In this document: piece after piece, positions 52,468 through 61,214 of the stretch
How the letters are laid out: each line of letters starts with the position of its first letter
How positions within the stretch are numbered: the first letter of the stretch is position 1
Assembly (NCBI GenBank): GCA_964475985.1
Contig: CAYYYP010000003.1
Location: 75,909-139,908 of the forward strand
From: CAYYYP01 sp964475985
Lineage (GTDB): Bacteria > Bdellovibrionota > UBA1018 > CAYHWW01
DNA: 64,000 nucleotides
Direction: 5' to 3'
Program-made: the position numbers and the translations under genes
Notes under the pieces: generated by a model
The model's input: only the letters and a program-made list of their open reading frames with translations
What the model was told of the DNA's origin: nothing
Databases searched by the model: none

Positions 52468-55182
52468 TTAAATGCTAAAATCGTGGGTCAGGCGGGTTAA
52501 GGCTGTCGTGCTTATTCTATTGGGCAAAAGAATACGAAAAGTAGAGCCCACCCCGACTTCTGATTGCATTTCAATGTCACCTTCCAGCAGCGATAATAAC
52601 TCTTTAATCAAACAAAGGCCTAGCCCCAGGCCCCGTGGTGTCCAAACCGTTGACGAGTAAATTTTATCAAAAGGCTCAAAAAGAGTGCTGCGCCGCTCTT
52701 CCGGAATTCCTAATCCCGTATCTTTGATCGCCACTTGCACCCCCTGAGAGCTCTGTTCACAAGTTACTTCGATGGAACCACTTGCCGTGAATTTCATGGC
52801 ATTTTCAAGCAGGTTCAAAACAATCAATCGAAAAATTTTAACATCACTTTCCAGGTAAATAGGTTTAGTTGCTGCACCAGTTATGAAAAGTTGCAAATTT
52901 TTCTGCTCCGCCCTGGGTTTAAAGATTGCAACGAGCTCGCTAAGAGTCTCGTTCACCTCAAAGGACTGAATCTTAAATTGGAGATCTCCTTTTTCAAACT
53001 CTGAGTAAGTTAAAAGGGTATCGATGACCTTAACGAGTTGCTGGCAGGCCTGGGCGGCCCGGGCAAACTCCTTTGCTTCAAGGTTTGATAAGTCGTTCAC
53101 GCGTTGTTTTTTCAACAACTGAAGGGAGAGCTCAACTATCGTAAGCGGAGTTTTTAGTTCGTGGGAAACCATCGAGAGGAATCGGGACTTAGCGCGAAAG
53201 CTAAGCTCGCCATGATACTGCGCGAGCTCCAAGCACTGAGTAAGATTTTCAAGCTGGCTCTTTCGTTCAACTATTTCTGCGCTGAGAGAGTGTAAGTCTC
53301 CGGTACTTAGCTTCAGACTTTCAAGCAACAGATCGCGGGACTTCTTAATCGACATGAGATTTTTCACTCGGGCCAATACTTCAGCTATGACGAAAGGCTT
53401 CATGATGTAGTCGTCAGCGCCGTTAGACAATAGGCGAATCCTCAGCTCATCATCCGCCTTGGCCGTCAAAATGATAAATGGGGTGTTCTCAAATTTTGGA
53501 TTTTCCCGCACAAGAGCCAATACGTTTTCACCACTCCGTCGAGGCAGCATCATATCGCATAGAATTAAATCCGGGTTGAGCTGCGTCGCCATGTCTAAAC
53601 CCTGCTGACCGTCGTAGGCTATGTGCACCTCATAAAAATCAGAAAGGCATTCCGCGAGATAACGATTGAGGTCTACGCTATCTTCAATGATCAAAACGGA
53701 ACCTTGAGGTTGTGCCACGGTTCTTTCAGATATCGGTATAAGAGGCGGAGTCGCTAAAGGCGACTTCTTCGGCATGAGCTCATCAATCAAAGAACGGGTA
53801 ACGTCTTCGGACGGAATGATTTGCGGTGCACTAGATTGGCTAATTTTTTGGAACTGAGCTTCAATCGATAGATCTTCAAATTGAACACAAAACTTAGCGC
53901 CTCCACCGCTTGAAGGTTCCACCCATGTTTTGCCGCCATGGAGTTCGGTAAATTCTTTTACGATAGATAAGCCCAGTCCGGTGCCACCGTGCTGACGCGT
54001 GTCCACCGCCTCACCTTGGTGGAAGCGGTCAAATATTTTTTCAGATAAATGAGCCGGTATGCCTGGGCCATTGTCTTCAACTTGCATTTTGACGTGGTTT
54101 GCTTCTATCGCCAGTGTACAAGAAATCGTCGCTCCTTCAGGACAAAATTTAAAGGCGTTGGAAACTAGGTTGAGTAAAATACGTTCTACTTTTTCAGGGT
54201 CAACGACAGCTTCAAGAGTTTCCGGAGCTTGCACGGAAAACTGAATCTTTCGGTCAGCAGCCACCACGTTGAAGATCTCCAGCACTTTTCGGAAGTGGGC
54301 GGCAAGATCAATTTTTCTACAGGCAAGACTGTGTTTGCCGGCTTCAATTTTTGCAATGTCTAGAAGGTCGTTAACGTGCCTTAAAATGAGTTGGGATTGC
54401 CCGATGATCAGTTCCAGGGGCGCTCGTTCCGAAGGGCTTGCCGAGACTTTCAATAGCTTACGAGAATGTTCTAAGATCAATGTCAGGGGGGTTCTAAACT
54501 CGTGACTGATATTGGCGAAAAAACGTGATCTTAATTCTTCTGCACGCTGAATTTTTTCGTTAGATTCCGCCAACTTTTTTTGACTCTCTTCGATGGAAAT
54601 CAGTCGGGAAAAAGATTCTTTTTGAAGCCGCTCCTTTAGCCAGCCGCAACCTATGGCAAGTAAAGTCGTCCATAAAAAAAATGACATATTATTGATGAAT
54701 AGGTCGGGTCGATCAAACGTCAGCCCACTCTGAATCAGGATTGGGACATAGTAGCCAGCTAAGATCACTATTGCGCCGCAAACGATCTGGGAGATTTTAG
54801 GGAGCAAAATTCCGGCCACCAAAATTACGAGGTTTACGCCAGCATAATACGGACTTTTATAGCCTTCTAGGATGAGGCACATTCCGGTGATGCTCAGGGA
54901 AACCGTCGCAAAATAAATAAGGACAGCGGCAAAGGGTTTCTGTTTCACGAAAGAAGTTCGACTGGCGAAATACATAATTCCGCAACCGAAGGCAGCCAAA
55001 ATCCGCATCAAAACTAATACTGGAAACTGCTCCGGATGGGTGAACCAATCAAGAATGACCCCCGGGGGAAAGAGAAACATCGAGAGCAAAGTTGCAGTGC
55101 GATAGCCCTTATAAACTGTTTCATTGGCGTATTTTTCATAACGCGCCCGATCGCGCTCATTCCAAATGATATCTGCCCTCAT
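52468..55182 (-). CDS. Hybrid sensor kinase with two kinase cores flanking a receiver (HK-REC-HK)
   Basis: 904 residues. Six hydrophobic segments lie at about 30-180. First kinase: H227 in ANISHEFRTPLTL, N box LVSNAFKF and G boxes VEDNGPGIP and GTGLGLSIVKE. A receiver domain at about 495-610 has phospho-acceptor D543 in LILCDMMLP, T573 and K595. Second kinase: H674 in MVSHELKTPLTI, LLENAMKF, IKDTGLGIPEE and GLGLGLCLIKEL. Both cores have all the boxes needed for activity. The signal and output are not encoded nearby. It lies 101 bases downstream of doxX on the same strand, with a 25-bp inverted repeat between them. Confidence 0.92.
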   Translation of the reverse strand: MRADIIWNERDRARYEKYANETVYKGYRTATLLSMFLFPPGVILDWFTHPEQFPVLVLMRILAAFGCGIMYFASRTSFVKQKPFAAVLIYFATVSLSITGMCLILEGYKSPYYAGVNLVILVAGILLPKISQIVCGAIVILAGYYVPILIQSGLTFDRPDLFINNMSFFLWTTLLAIGCGWLKERLQKESFSRLISIEESQKKLAESNEKIQRAEELRSRFFANISHEFRTPLTLILEHSRKLLKVSASPSERAPLELIIGQSQLILRHVNDLLDIAKIEAGKHSLACRKIDLAAHFRKVLEIFNVVAADRKIQFSVQAPETLEAVVDPEKVERILLNLVSNAFKFCPEGATISCTLAIEANHVKMQVEDNGPGIPAHLSEKIFDRFHQGEAVDTRQHGGTGLGLSIVKEFTELHGGKTWVEPSSGGGAKFCVQFEDLSIEAQFQKISQSSAPQIIPSEDVTRSLIDELMPKKSPLATPPLIPISERTVAQPQGSVLIIEDSVDLNRYLAECLSDFYEVHIAYDGQQGLDMATQLNPDLILCDMMLPRRSGENVLALVRENPKFENTPFIILTAKADDELRIRLLSNGADDYIMKPFVIAEVLARVKNLMSIKKSRDLLLESLKLSTGDLHSLSAEIVERKSQLENLTQCLELAQYHGELSFRAKSRFLSMVSHELKTPLTIVELSLQLLKKQRVNDLSNLEAKEFARAAQACQQLVKVIDTLLTYSEFEKGDLQFKIQSFEVNETLSELVAIFKPRAEQKNLQLFITGAATKPIYLESDVKIFRLIVLNLLENAMKFTASGSIEVTCEQSSQGVQVAIKDTGLGIPEERRSTLFEPFDKIYSSTVWTPRGLGLGLCLIKELLSLLEGDIEMQSEVGVGSTFRILLPNRISTTALTRLTHDFSI

Positions 55183-55223
55183 GAAACACAGTTCCTACCC
55201 TTAATCTTCACCAGAGCAAGTGT

Positions 55224-55287
55224 TTAGTACACGCATGCCGCGTCATCCAATGAGGCATTCACGGATGACGCGGCATGCGTGTACTAA
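55224..55287. repeat. Perfect 25-bp inverted repeat (64-bp hairpin)
   Basis: The left arm 55224-55248 and right arm 55263-55287 are exact reverse complements (outer ends TTAGTACACG and CGTGTACTAA) around a 14-base loop. It lies between doxX and the hybrid kinase and contains the doxX TAG stop in the outer end of one arm. No U tract follows on either strand. It could be a strong RNA processing or termination hairpin, a REP-like element or the remnant of a small transposable element. Confidence 0.9.
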
Positions 55288-55715
55288 GCGGATTTCCCGG
55301 CTTTAGCATCCCCGGCTTCTTTCATGGGACAACGAAAAAGCTGTCCGATAACTTCTTTATAAGGACTCGCAAAAAATGCGAGATAGATTTCTAGGGCACC
55401 AAGCAACAAGGCTAGGGGAAGCCCGCTTGGTGCTAAAAAAGCGTGCACTAAAAAAATATTGAGGATGATAGGCGCCAAAACCACGAGGGCAAGCGGCACA
55501 TAGGCTCCAATCAAAAGGAGAAGTCCGCAAATGACTTCAGTACCTTTGAGAAGCGGAAAGAAATAACCTGAGGCCATTAACCCGCCGCTGAAGGTTTGCA
55601 TTTTTTCCGGGATGTCGGTGGGCATTGGAATAAAATTTAAAAAACCATTCAAGCCAAATACGAAAAACATGAGTCCTAAAAGAATACGAGCGATCATCGG
55701 AAGCTTGTTGCGCAT
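55284..55715 (-). CDS. DoxX-family membrane protein
   Basis: 143 residues with four hydrophobic segments in the DoxX pattern: ARILLGLMFFVFGLNGFLNF at the start, then LLKGTEVICGLLLLIGAYVPLALV split across segments two and three. KGTEVICG is typical, as its Glu lies within the second helix. The C-terminus is basic and cytoplasmic. Members are inner-membrane proteins linked to redox or oxidative-stress functions; the exact activity is unknown. Its stop codon lies in the 64-bp hairpin downstream. Confidence 0.85.
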   Translation of the reverse strand: MRNKLPMIARILLGLMFFVFGLNGFLNFIPMPTDIPEKMQTFSGGLMASGYFFPLLKGTEVICGLLLLIGAYVPLALVVLAPIILNIFLVHAFLAPSGLPLALLLGALEIYLAFFASPYKEVIGQLFRCPMKEAGDAKAGKSA

Positions 55716-55897
55716 ATAAAATTCCCCTATGGGAAATAGGCTACATGGTTCATATGCTTTTTCAACAAAGGCATTGGTCGGAGAATGAGTTACGCCATTT
55801 CCATTTCTTTAATTTCATGACGTCCAGGATCACTAAGGGGGCCCAAGTGTCTGGGATTTCCCTCAGGCGTAGGGTCGTGCTAACAGCTCCATCAACT

Positions 55898-56848
55898 ATG
55901 AGTTTATTTAAAACTGCCAAAACGTTGGCCGCAAAACGAATTCTAATTTTTAGTATCCTATCAATGGCATTTACGCCTGGCCTCGCTAAGGCAACCGACC
56001 CGTGGGCTTTGGTACCGGCCGCTCAAGCAATATTTTCTGAGATCGCCGCCCGGGCCGACATCGAACGTTCATTGAATGCTTACTCCACGGCATTTTATTT
56101 GAACTCTGCCATGGAAAGGATCTTAAGATCGTCGGCCGAAGGACGCAGCGTTTTGCGTCTAGAGGCTCTGGCACGAACGCCCCTTAAATTTTATCCTGAT
56201 CATGGCGAAACGGAAACCGTCGATGATTTACATTTAGGCCCGGACTTACTTTTTGGCGCACCACTCACCGATGAGGGGCGCAAAAGAATATTAGACGCCT
56301 ACGTTTTACTTTTTGAGATTGAGGTTGTTCATTTCGCCAACCAATTCACCACACCCCTTAAGCCAGGGGATGATGCGTTATTTCAAATTTGGGAAGAAGA
56401 GCTTTTAACCTACTCAGGGCTCATTGATATATTTCAAACTCTCATTGGTGAATACTACAAGGCGACCGTTTTAGAGAAGGAACCCGCCCCCAAAGGATTT
56501 GAAGATTTCATGGGCGCGCTTGACCGGCTCATTGAGCGTAGCGAATCCACCACACGAAGATACGCGGCCTATGTATTGGTCAGTATGGCCTACTCACTGA
56601 AAACCGCGGAGGTGAAAATCACAAATCGTAGGGAAGGCAGTGAGACGAAAAGTATAGGCATGCCATTTCCTGATTTTTTAACGGCCATCATTTTAAAATA
56701 TTCAACCGATCAAGACCCTTGGATCGCAAAGATGTTCAGGTCGATTAAAAACGCCGCAAATTTGACGGGCGAAGAGGTGGTTCGCCTTATCGAAAAGGAT
56801 AGATCCTGTGCTGCGGCAATGGGGGACGGGAAGAAAAAGAAGAACTGA
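55898..56848 (+). CDS. Secreted protein of unknown function
   Basis: 316 residues from ATG 55898, selected because this start gives a clean signal peptide (MSLFKTAKTLAAKRIL...MAFTPGLAKA, cut before TDPW); an upstream in-frame ATG at 55745 would put about 51 residues in front of it. The mature protein is acidic and mostly helical (RSSAEGRSVLRLEALAR; LLFEIEVVHFANQF), with one Cys near the end and a lysine-rich tail (GDGKKKKN). No family recognised. It is divergent from doxX. Confidence 0.7.
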   Translation: MSLFKTAKTLAAKRILIFSILSMAFTPGLAKATDPWALVPAAQAIFSEIAARADIERSLNAYSTAFYLNSAMERILRSSAEGRSVLRLEALARTPLKFYPDHGETETVDDLHLGPDLLFGAPLTDEGRKRILDAYVLLFEIEVVHFANQFTTPLKPGDDALFQIWEEELLTYSGLIDIFQTLIGEYYKATVLEKEPAPKGFEDFMGALDRLIERSESTTRRYAAYVLVSMAYSLKTAEVKITNRREGSETKSIGMPFPDFLTAIILKYSTDQDPWIAKMFRSIKNAANLTGEEVVRLIEKDRSCAAAMGDGKKKKN

Positions 56849-56853
56849 AAATA

Positions 56854-57372
56854 TTAACCCGGCGTACATTTCGCACTTACAACGGTAACGGGTTGGTCAA
56901 AGGTTTCGCGTGGTAGGTAATATCGTACAGAAACCTCAGGTGCTCCTAACGGTGCTTCCGCTTCAGCAACTATGAGTGAACCGTGGGGAGTTCGGTAATT
57001 CACCGCAAGGCTTAGGTTCCTGCCGCCACGGACATTATCGCGGGAAATAGTAACGCTGTGGGCGTCGGCGTCCCATGGTGAAAGCAAAGTGATGCCAGGT
57101 CCAGGTATTCTAACGCTTCCCGCGGCGTTGGCAAAAGCCGTTTCGGTAATTGGACTCATGCTATCAATAGGGTTGTTGCGGTGTGCTTTGGCGGCGGTAC
57201 AATCGTAGCGATAGGCGATTTGCGGGGTAGGAGCAGGGCTCGCATCTGAAGTGACCGATGCATCACCGGGAGCACCCCCGTCCAATGCTTGCTGCGCGTT
57301 TACGGAAGCCGCAAAGGCCAACAACGCTAAGATAATCGCTGTGGAAAATTTCGAAAATTTGTAACGAATCAT
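56854..57372 (-). CDS. Small secreted protein of unknown function
   Basis: 172 residues. A signal peptide (FSTAIILALLAFAASVNA, cut before QQALD) is followed by a low-complexity linker rich in Gly, Ala, Asp, Ser and Pro and then a beta-rich domain (IPGPGITLLSPW, HSVTISRDNVRGG, RNLSLAVNYRT, VSVRYYLPR). Two cysteines (YDCTA near the linker and AKCTPG at the end) could link both ends of the domain. It converges on the 55898 gene with 5 bases between stops. No enzyme motif seen; a surface or periplasmic adhesion-like domain is one guess. Confidence 0.65.
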   Translation of the reverse strand: MIRYKFSKFSTAIILALLAFAASVNAQQALDGGAPGDASVTSDASPAPTPQIAYRYDCTAAKAHRNNPIDSMSPITETAFANAAGSVRIPGPGITLLSPWDADAHSVTISRDNVRGGRNLSLAVNYRTPHGSLIVAEAEAPLGAPEVSVRYYLPRETFDQPVTVVSAKCTPG

Positions 57373-57620
57373 TGATTACTCCTCAAGGCCCGGCGCTTTC
57401 TACAACGGCCCAGGGTAATTGTCAAAATGGTGAGCAAATTTTTAGTGAGACGAGCGACAAAGAGCAAATACAGAATATTTATAGCCGTACATTTAGGGGA
57501 CGTGATCCGAAATCGTCGCGCCAGAAGCTGTATTACGGGCCGGGTTAATCGCCTAACTAGGCGCGCATAGAACTTCGGGCACACCCAAAGTACGATCTCC
57601 TTCATTAGGAGACGCTTTAC

Positions 57621-58100
57621 ATGCTTAAAGTTTACACCTGCATTTGGTCCGACGACAAAGCCACCGAAATGGCAAAGTTTTATAAGTCAGTTTTTAAGGG
57701 CACGAAGGTTGGTAAAACTTCGTACTGGGGCGCCAATCCCATGGGGGTTAAGGATGGTTCCGTCCTAACTATGCACATCACGGTGTTAGGGCAAAAGATT
57801 ATGCTTTTGAACGGCTACTCCAAAATGCCATTCAATGAATCCATATCTTTCGTGGTGCCATGCAAGAACCAACGCGAAATCGATACATACTGGAAAAAGC
57901 TCACGAGTGGCGGTGGCAAAGCTGTGGAGTGCGGATGGCTCATCGATAAATTTGGGGTGCGCTGGCAAATCACGCCCGCTGAGTTTGATAAGTGGAACAC
58001 CAGCAAAAATAAAAAGAAAAAAGAGGCCGTGATGAAAGCCATGTGGACGATGGTGAAGCTCGATCGTGAAAAGCTGAAGAAGGCGTTTGAGACCGCTTAA
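57621..58100 (+). CDS. VOC-superfamily (PhnB-like) protein
   Basis: 159 residues of the glyoxalase/VOC fold in the 3-demethylubiquinone-methyltransferase-like branch. It opens KVYTCIWSDDKATEMAKFYKSVFKGT and continues MHITVLGQKIMLLNGY, FNESISFVVPCKNQREIDTYWKKLT and CGWLIDKFGVRWQITPAEF. The motif order is that of the PhnB-like proteins, whose function is mostly unknown. AGGAGA lies 9 bases before the ATG. The C-terminal lysine-rich tail (NKKKKEAVMKAMWTMVKLD) matches the usual helical end of this branch. Confidence 0.88.
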   Translation: MLKVYTCIWSDDKATEMAKFYKSVFKGTKVGKTSYWGANPMGVKDGSVLTMHITVLGQKIMLLNGYSKMPFNESISFVVPCKNQREIDTYWKKLTSGGGKAVECGWLIDKFGVRWQITPAEFDKWNTSKNKKKKEAVMKAMWTMVKLDREKLKKAFETA

Positions 58101-58113
58101 GTTCTAACGGTCT
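58090..58113 (+). terminator. Weak stem-loop at the end of the VOC gene
   Basis: AGACCG (58090-58095) pairs with CGGTCT (58108-58113) around the TAA stop, with extra pairing inside the loop, and TCCCTTC follows. The stem is short, so this is a candidate only. Confidence 0.3.
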
Positions 58114-58369
58114 TCCCTTCGGTGTTCGATACTCCGACAGTAGCTTAGGCGTGCCTTGAGCAGGGGATCTTGGAGAAGTGATTTTGAACAGTGCGTCCAT
58201 AAACGCTGCCAACCAATCGCCCATCGAATGCTACCTGGCTACGAAGTACGGAAATAGGATAGGCCATGGCTGTTAGCCGCGGATAAGATTAAGCTCTGGG
58301 GAAATGCTAAATCACAGATTGCTCGAATTTTATTGGGCAGAGTTGATTTTCCCAAGTAGTTAAATTTTT

Positions 58370-59665
58370 ATGGGTCATATTCTAATTATTGCGTTCATTC
58401 TATTCGCTCACTCACTAAATGCGTTTGCGGGGGGCTACGAAAAGCTTACTTTAATCCCGGGACGTACAGTTTCTATCTCCCAAGGCTCCCAAGCTGTCTT
58501 CTACAACCCGGCAGGGCTGGCGCGCACAAGAGGGGCAGAACTCAGTTTTGATGGAATCGTATCAGCAGTATGGGCATCAGCGCCGCTTTTTTCCGTAAAC
58601 GGTAATGCGACCCAAGGGGCGGATCCCATTCGTAGTGATCTGCTCGTGACGCCGGCGGCCCAGACGTTTCTCTCCTACGAAATCACGCCTCGGTGGGGCG
58701 TAGGTTTTGGTTTGTTTGGTTCGGGTGGGTTAGGTGTTGACTATGGAGAGGTGAATTTTAATTCCGCATTTTCGACTTTAAAGCCAAAAAATAGTGCAAA
58801 AGCTGCATTTATTGAAGGCTCCCTTGGCATGGGTTACGAAGTGCTCCCGGGGTTTCGTTTGGGTGCGGCCTGGCGGGCCATGATGATTCGAAACGAAATC
58901 AAAGCCGGAGCGCCTTTAGACTTGAACTTGGATGGCAGTCCCGATTTGCTGGCTTCAATTGAGACCAATAATCTTTCTGATTTTGTGTTCAATGGATTTC
59001 GTTTTGGTGCCCAATATGAGCCGGAAAATTCTTTCTGGGGTGTCGGCGTGGTTTTGCGCACGGCGACTAAATTCAAAGTGGAAGGCGAGACGACGGGAAA
59101 ATTCCAGCGGCATGGCTCGACAAACATTGAATCCATCACAGGAGGCAAACTTGCTTTAGAAAGTGAGTTTCCGCTCAAGGGCTCGGTGGGTTTTCATTTG
59201 AGGCCCTCTCCAAAAGTGCGAGTGCATACTGAATATAGTTTTACGCATAATACAAATAACAAATCCCTTGTGGCCTCCGGTGATGGGCTTGCGTTTTCTT
59301 CCGTAGTGACCTTGCCCGCATCGTCGGTATTTACGAAAGCTACGCACTGGCGCAACGAGCATGCGCTGAGGTTCGGAGGACAGGCCGAAGTGGTGGAAGA
59401 TTGGATACTTCAAGGCGAGTATGCTTTCGCCACTCAAGTGGTGCCTAACCATCTGGCGAGCGCATTTTCTTCACCCCCAGGGATGGAACACGCCTTTGCG
59501 CTTGGTGTGTTGACGAAAATCATGGCGGGGAAAGCCGATCTGCAAATTGCCGCGACCTATGATTTCATGAATGGAACCGGTAGTAATTCACAATTAGGTA
59601 GCCTCAATGGTCGATACCACCAGTCCTCGGCGGCTGGGTTGGTGAACCTCACGAGACGATTTTAG
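58370..59665 (+). CDS. OmpP1/FadL/TodX-family outer-membrane transport protein
   Basis: 431 residues. A signal peptide (MGHILIIAFILFAHSLNAFA, cut before GGYEK) is followed by the family hatch motif SQAVFYNPAGLAR and many amphipathic strands (PRWGVGFGLFGSGG, GYEVLPGFRLGAAWRAM, GFRFGAQYEPENSFWGVGV), ending in a C-terminal aromatic (VNLTRRF) for barrel assembly. FadL-type porins carry long-chain fatty acids or other hydrophobic compounds through the outer membrane. No fatty-acid genes are adjacent, but secreted lipid hydrolases are encoded elsewhere in the window. No promoter was identified in the 269 bases upstream. Confidence 0.9.
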   Translation: MGHILIIAFILFAHSLNAFAGGYEKLTLIPGRTVSISQGSQAVFYNPAGLARTRGAELSFDGIVSAVWASAPLFSVNGNATQGADPIRSDLLVTPAAQTFLSYEITPRWGVGFGLFGSGGLGVDYGEVNFNSAFSTLKPKNSAKAAFIEGSLGMGYEVLPGFRLGAAWRAMMIRNEIKAGAPLDLNLDGSPDLLASIETNNLSDFVFNGFRFGAQYEPENSFWGVGVVLRTATKFKVEGETTGKFQRHGSTNIESITGGKLALESEFPLKGSVGFHLRPSPKVRVHTEYSFTHNTNNKSLVASGDGLAFSSVVTLPASSVFTKATHWRNEHALRFGGQAEVVEDWILQGEYAFATQVVPNHLASAFSSPPGMEHAFALGVLTKIMAGKADLQIAATYDFMNGTGSNSQLGSLNGRYHQSSAAGLVNLTRRF

Positions 59666-60013
59666 GAATTTTAATTTTATTGCCTGAATATAATGGAATC
59701 ACCATGAACGGGCTGAATGGGTCGGGAGACTTCAAGTCATTGGGTGTCTATGGCGATTCCAAAAGCTTCCTTTCACATTTTTTTGCCGCTTTCGCCTCGG
59801 GTAGCTCGCGCAGCACGGTGACCGTTTGGTGGAAGCTTGCGAGCATATTCGTCAAACGTTTCTCTAGCTGGGGGTTTGTAATCGTCGTCTGATCATCTGA
59901 AAGCTGCTCATCAATGTTGGGGAAAAAAACTGGTACGTGAAATGGTGCGCCCTTCATGAAAAGAATGACCTTCGTCAACTCGTCAATCGCTGGCCTGCCA
60001 CCGTCGGTCGTTC
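59666..60013. other. Region without a convincing gene
   Basis: About 350 bases between the FadL-type gene and the LysR remnant. A minus-strand frame of up to 98 codons (59748-60044) and a plus-strand frame of about 70 codons cross here, neither with a recognisable product, ribosome site or family. The minus frame has protein-like composition near its end (NPQLEKRLTNMLASFHQT), so it may be debris of a gene once divergent from the regulator. Confidence 0.5.
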
Positions 60014-60754
60014 CGGCGCCTTGAGCAAGAGTTAGGTGTTTCACTTTTTGAGCGGAGCGTTGAAGGCGTCGAGCTTACCGCTACCGGAATGCGCCTGCTG
60101 CAAAAACTCCAGGAAAATCAAGTGAGGCTCAGAAGCGAAGTAAATGAGTGCATCAAGAATCCAGAAGTTTCACCGCTCAGGATCGCTTGCTCCACAAATT
60201 TTGGCGTCAAGTATGTGTTGCCCACGTTGCAGGAGAACGCATCCGCTTTTTCAGTTCCGCAAGTTTCCCTCGTTCGTTCTTCGGCAGCCATAACGTTTCT
60301 TGAAAAGGGCCAAGCAGATTTCGCCTTCGTAGCGCTTCCCAAAGCGCCGCGCGGTTTCCGTTGGTTATTCCTCAAAAAGGATCAAGCCGTAATCGCTGGC
60401 CGCAAAGGTAGGTTCGATCATATCCGTAAGGTCAAAAGCATCGCTGCGCTGAACAACGAACCTTGGGTCTATTTAGCAACTTCCAATGATGCTAGCCCGC
60501 TTGCCTACGCGGGCAGGAGCGGTTTTGCAGTCCATGGGATTTTTGAACTTAGGACATTGATCCTGGGGGGCCACGCCATTGGAGTCACGCGCGTCGACAA
60601 CTACAGCGAGGCTGAACAAAAACAATTGGTATATGCCCCCGTCATACCCAGAGAAGAGAAGGTCAGTATCTATTTGATTCATCAGCCGACACTCGCATCC
60701 CGCAAACGCAAACTCATGATGGAGCTAGTCGAGCGGTTGAAGGTGAGATGGTAG
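60014..60754 (+). pseudogene. LysR-type regulator remnant, DNA-binding domain lost
   Basis: The frame from 60014 reads RRLEQELGVSLFERSVEGVELTATGMRLLQ over the linker of a LysR helix-turn-helix, followed by a full-length substrate-binding domain (PLRIACSTNFGVKYVLPTL, FLEKGQADFAFVALP, ILGGHAIGVTRVDN). Upstream in this frame a TGA at 59966 and unrelated sequence replace the N-terminal helices; a LPPSVV segment in another frame just before suggests a frameshift near 60011-60020. An intact ATG at 60089 would give only the effector domain (221 residues). I call it a decayed regulator. Sequencing error would restore only a few residues. Confidence 0.7.
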
Positions 60755-60831
60755 GCCCGAATGCTAAAGGTTCAAAACATCAGAATCGAGTTAGGTATTT
60801 TCTTTTTATCATCCCACTAAAATGAAAGGGC

Positions 60832-61072
60832 TTACAAGGAATCAGGTCTGCCCGAACGATCCGCTAAAGTAAGTATTAGTTCTGCGGCCCTTAGATCAGA
60901 GGCATATGCGTTAAAAACCCGTTCGCCAAATGCAGTAATGTAACGCTCTCGGGTTTCCTGAAGCCGCCGGTGAAGGACCATATAAGCCGGCCTTGCCAGG
61001 GGTTTGCCGCTGGGTTGCTGCGCTAGCGGAAAGGCAGAAAACAAATTGAATTAAAGGCAGTAAATTTTTCAT
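60832..61072 (-). pseudogene. Small secreted protein with a frameshift after the signal peptide
   Basis: From ATG 61072 the minus strand encodes a clean signal sequence (MKNLLPLIQFVFCLSASAA), but that frame stops soon with no sensible protein. In the neighbouring frame, from about 61020, it continues QQPSGKPLARPAYMVLHRRL and a helical acidic/basic tail to the TAA at 60832. A one-base shift near the cleavage site would join them into a secreted protein of about 80 residues. Either the gene is broken or the assembly has an indel. No family recognised. Confidence 0.5.
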
Positions 61073-61214
61073 ATTTTGATGGGTCTTGGGAATGGGTCAT
61101 TAAAATAAATTGTATTTATTTATAACCTTAATTTGGAACGGCTTACCGCTGAGTACATTTCGAGTTTAAGGCTTCCTTGAAAGAGGGTCTCGGAGTTACA
61201 CGACCTATTGACGA

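Noticed and set aside
57369..57605. 78-codon minus-strand frame overlapping the start of the 56854 gene (ATGA)
   Set aside because: Composition is dominated by Arg, Leu and Lys with no ribosome site or family, and it lies in the likely promoter region of two genes. It looks like a chance frame.
58119..58137. TTCGATA-type loop resembling a tRNA T arm
   Set aside because: The flanking bases do not pair properly and no anticodon or acceptor stem is found around it.
59748..60044. 98-codon minus-strand frame
   Set aside because: It overlaps LysR linker sequence on the other strand at its start and has no recognised product; kept only as a note under the 59666-60013 region.
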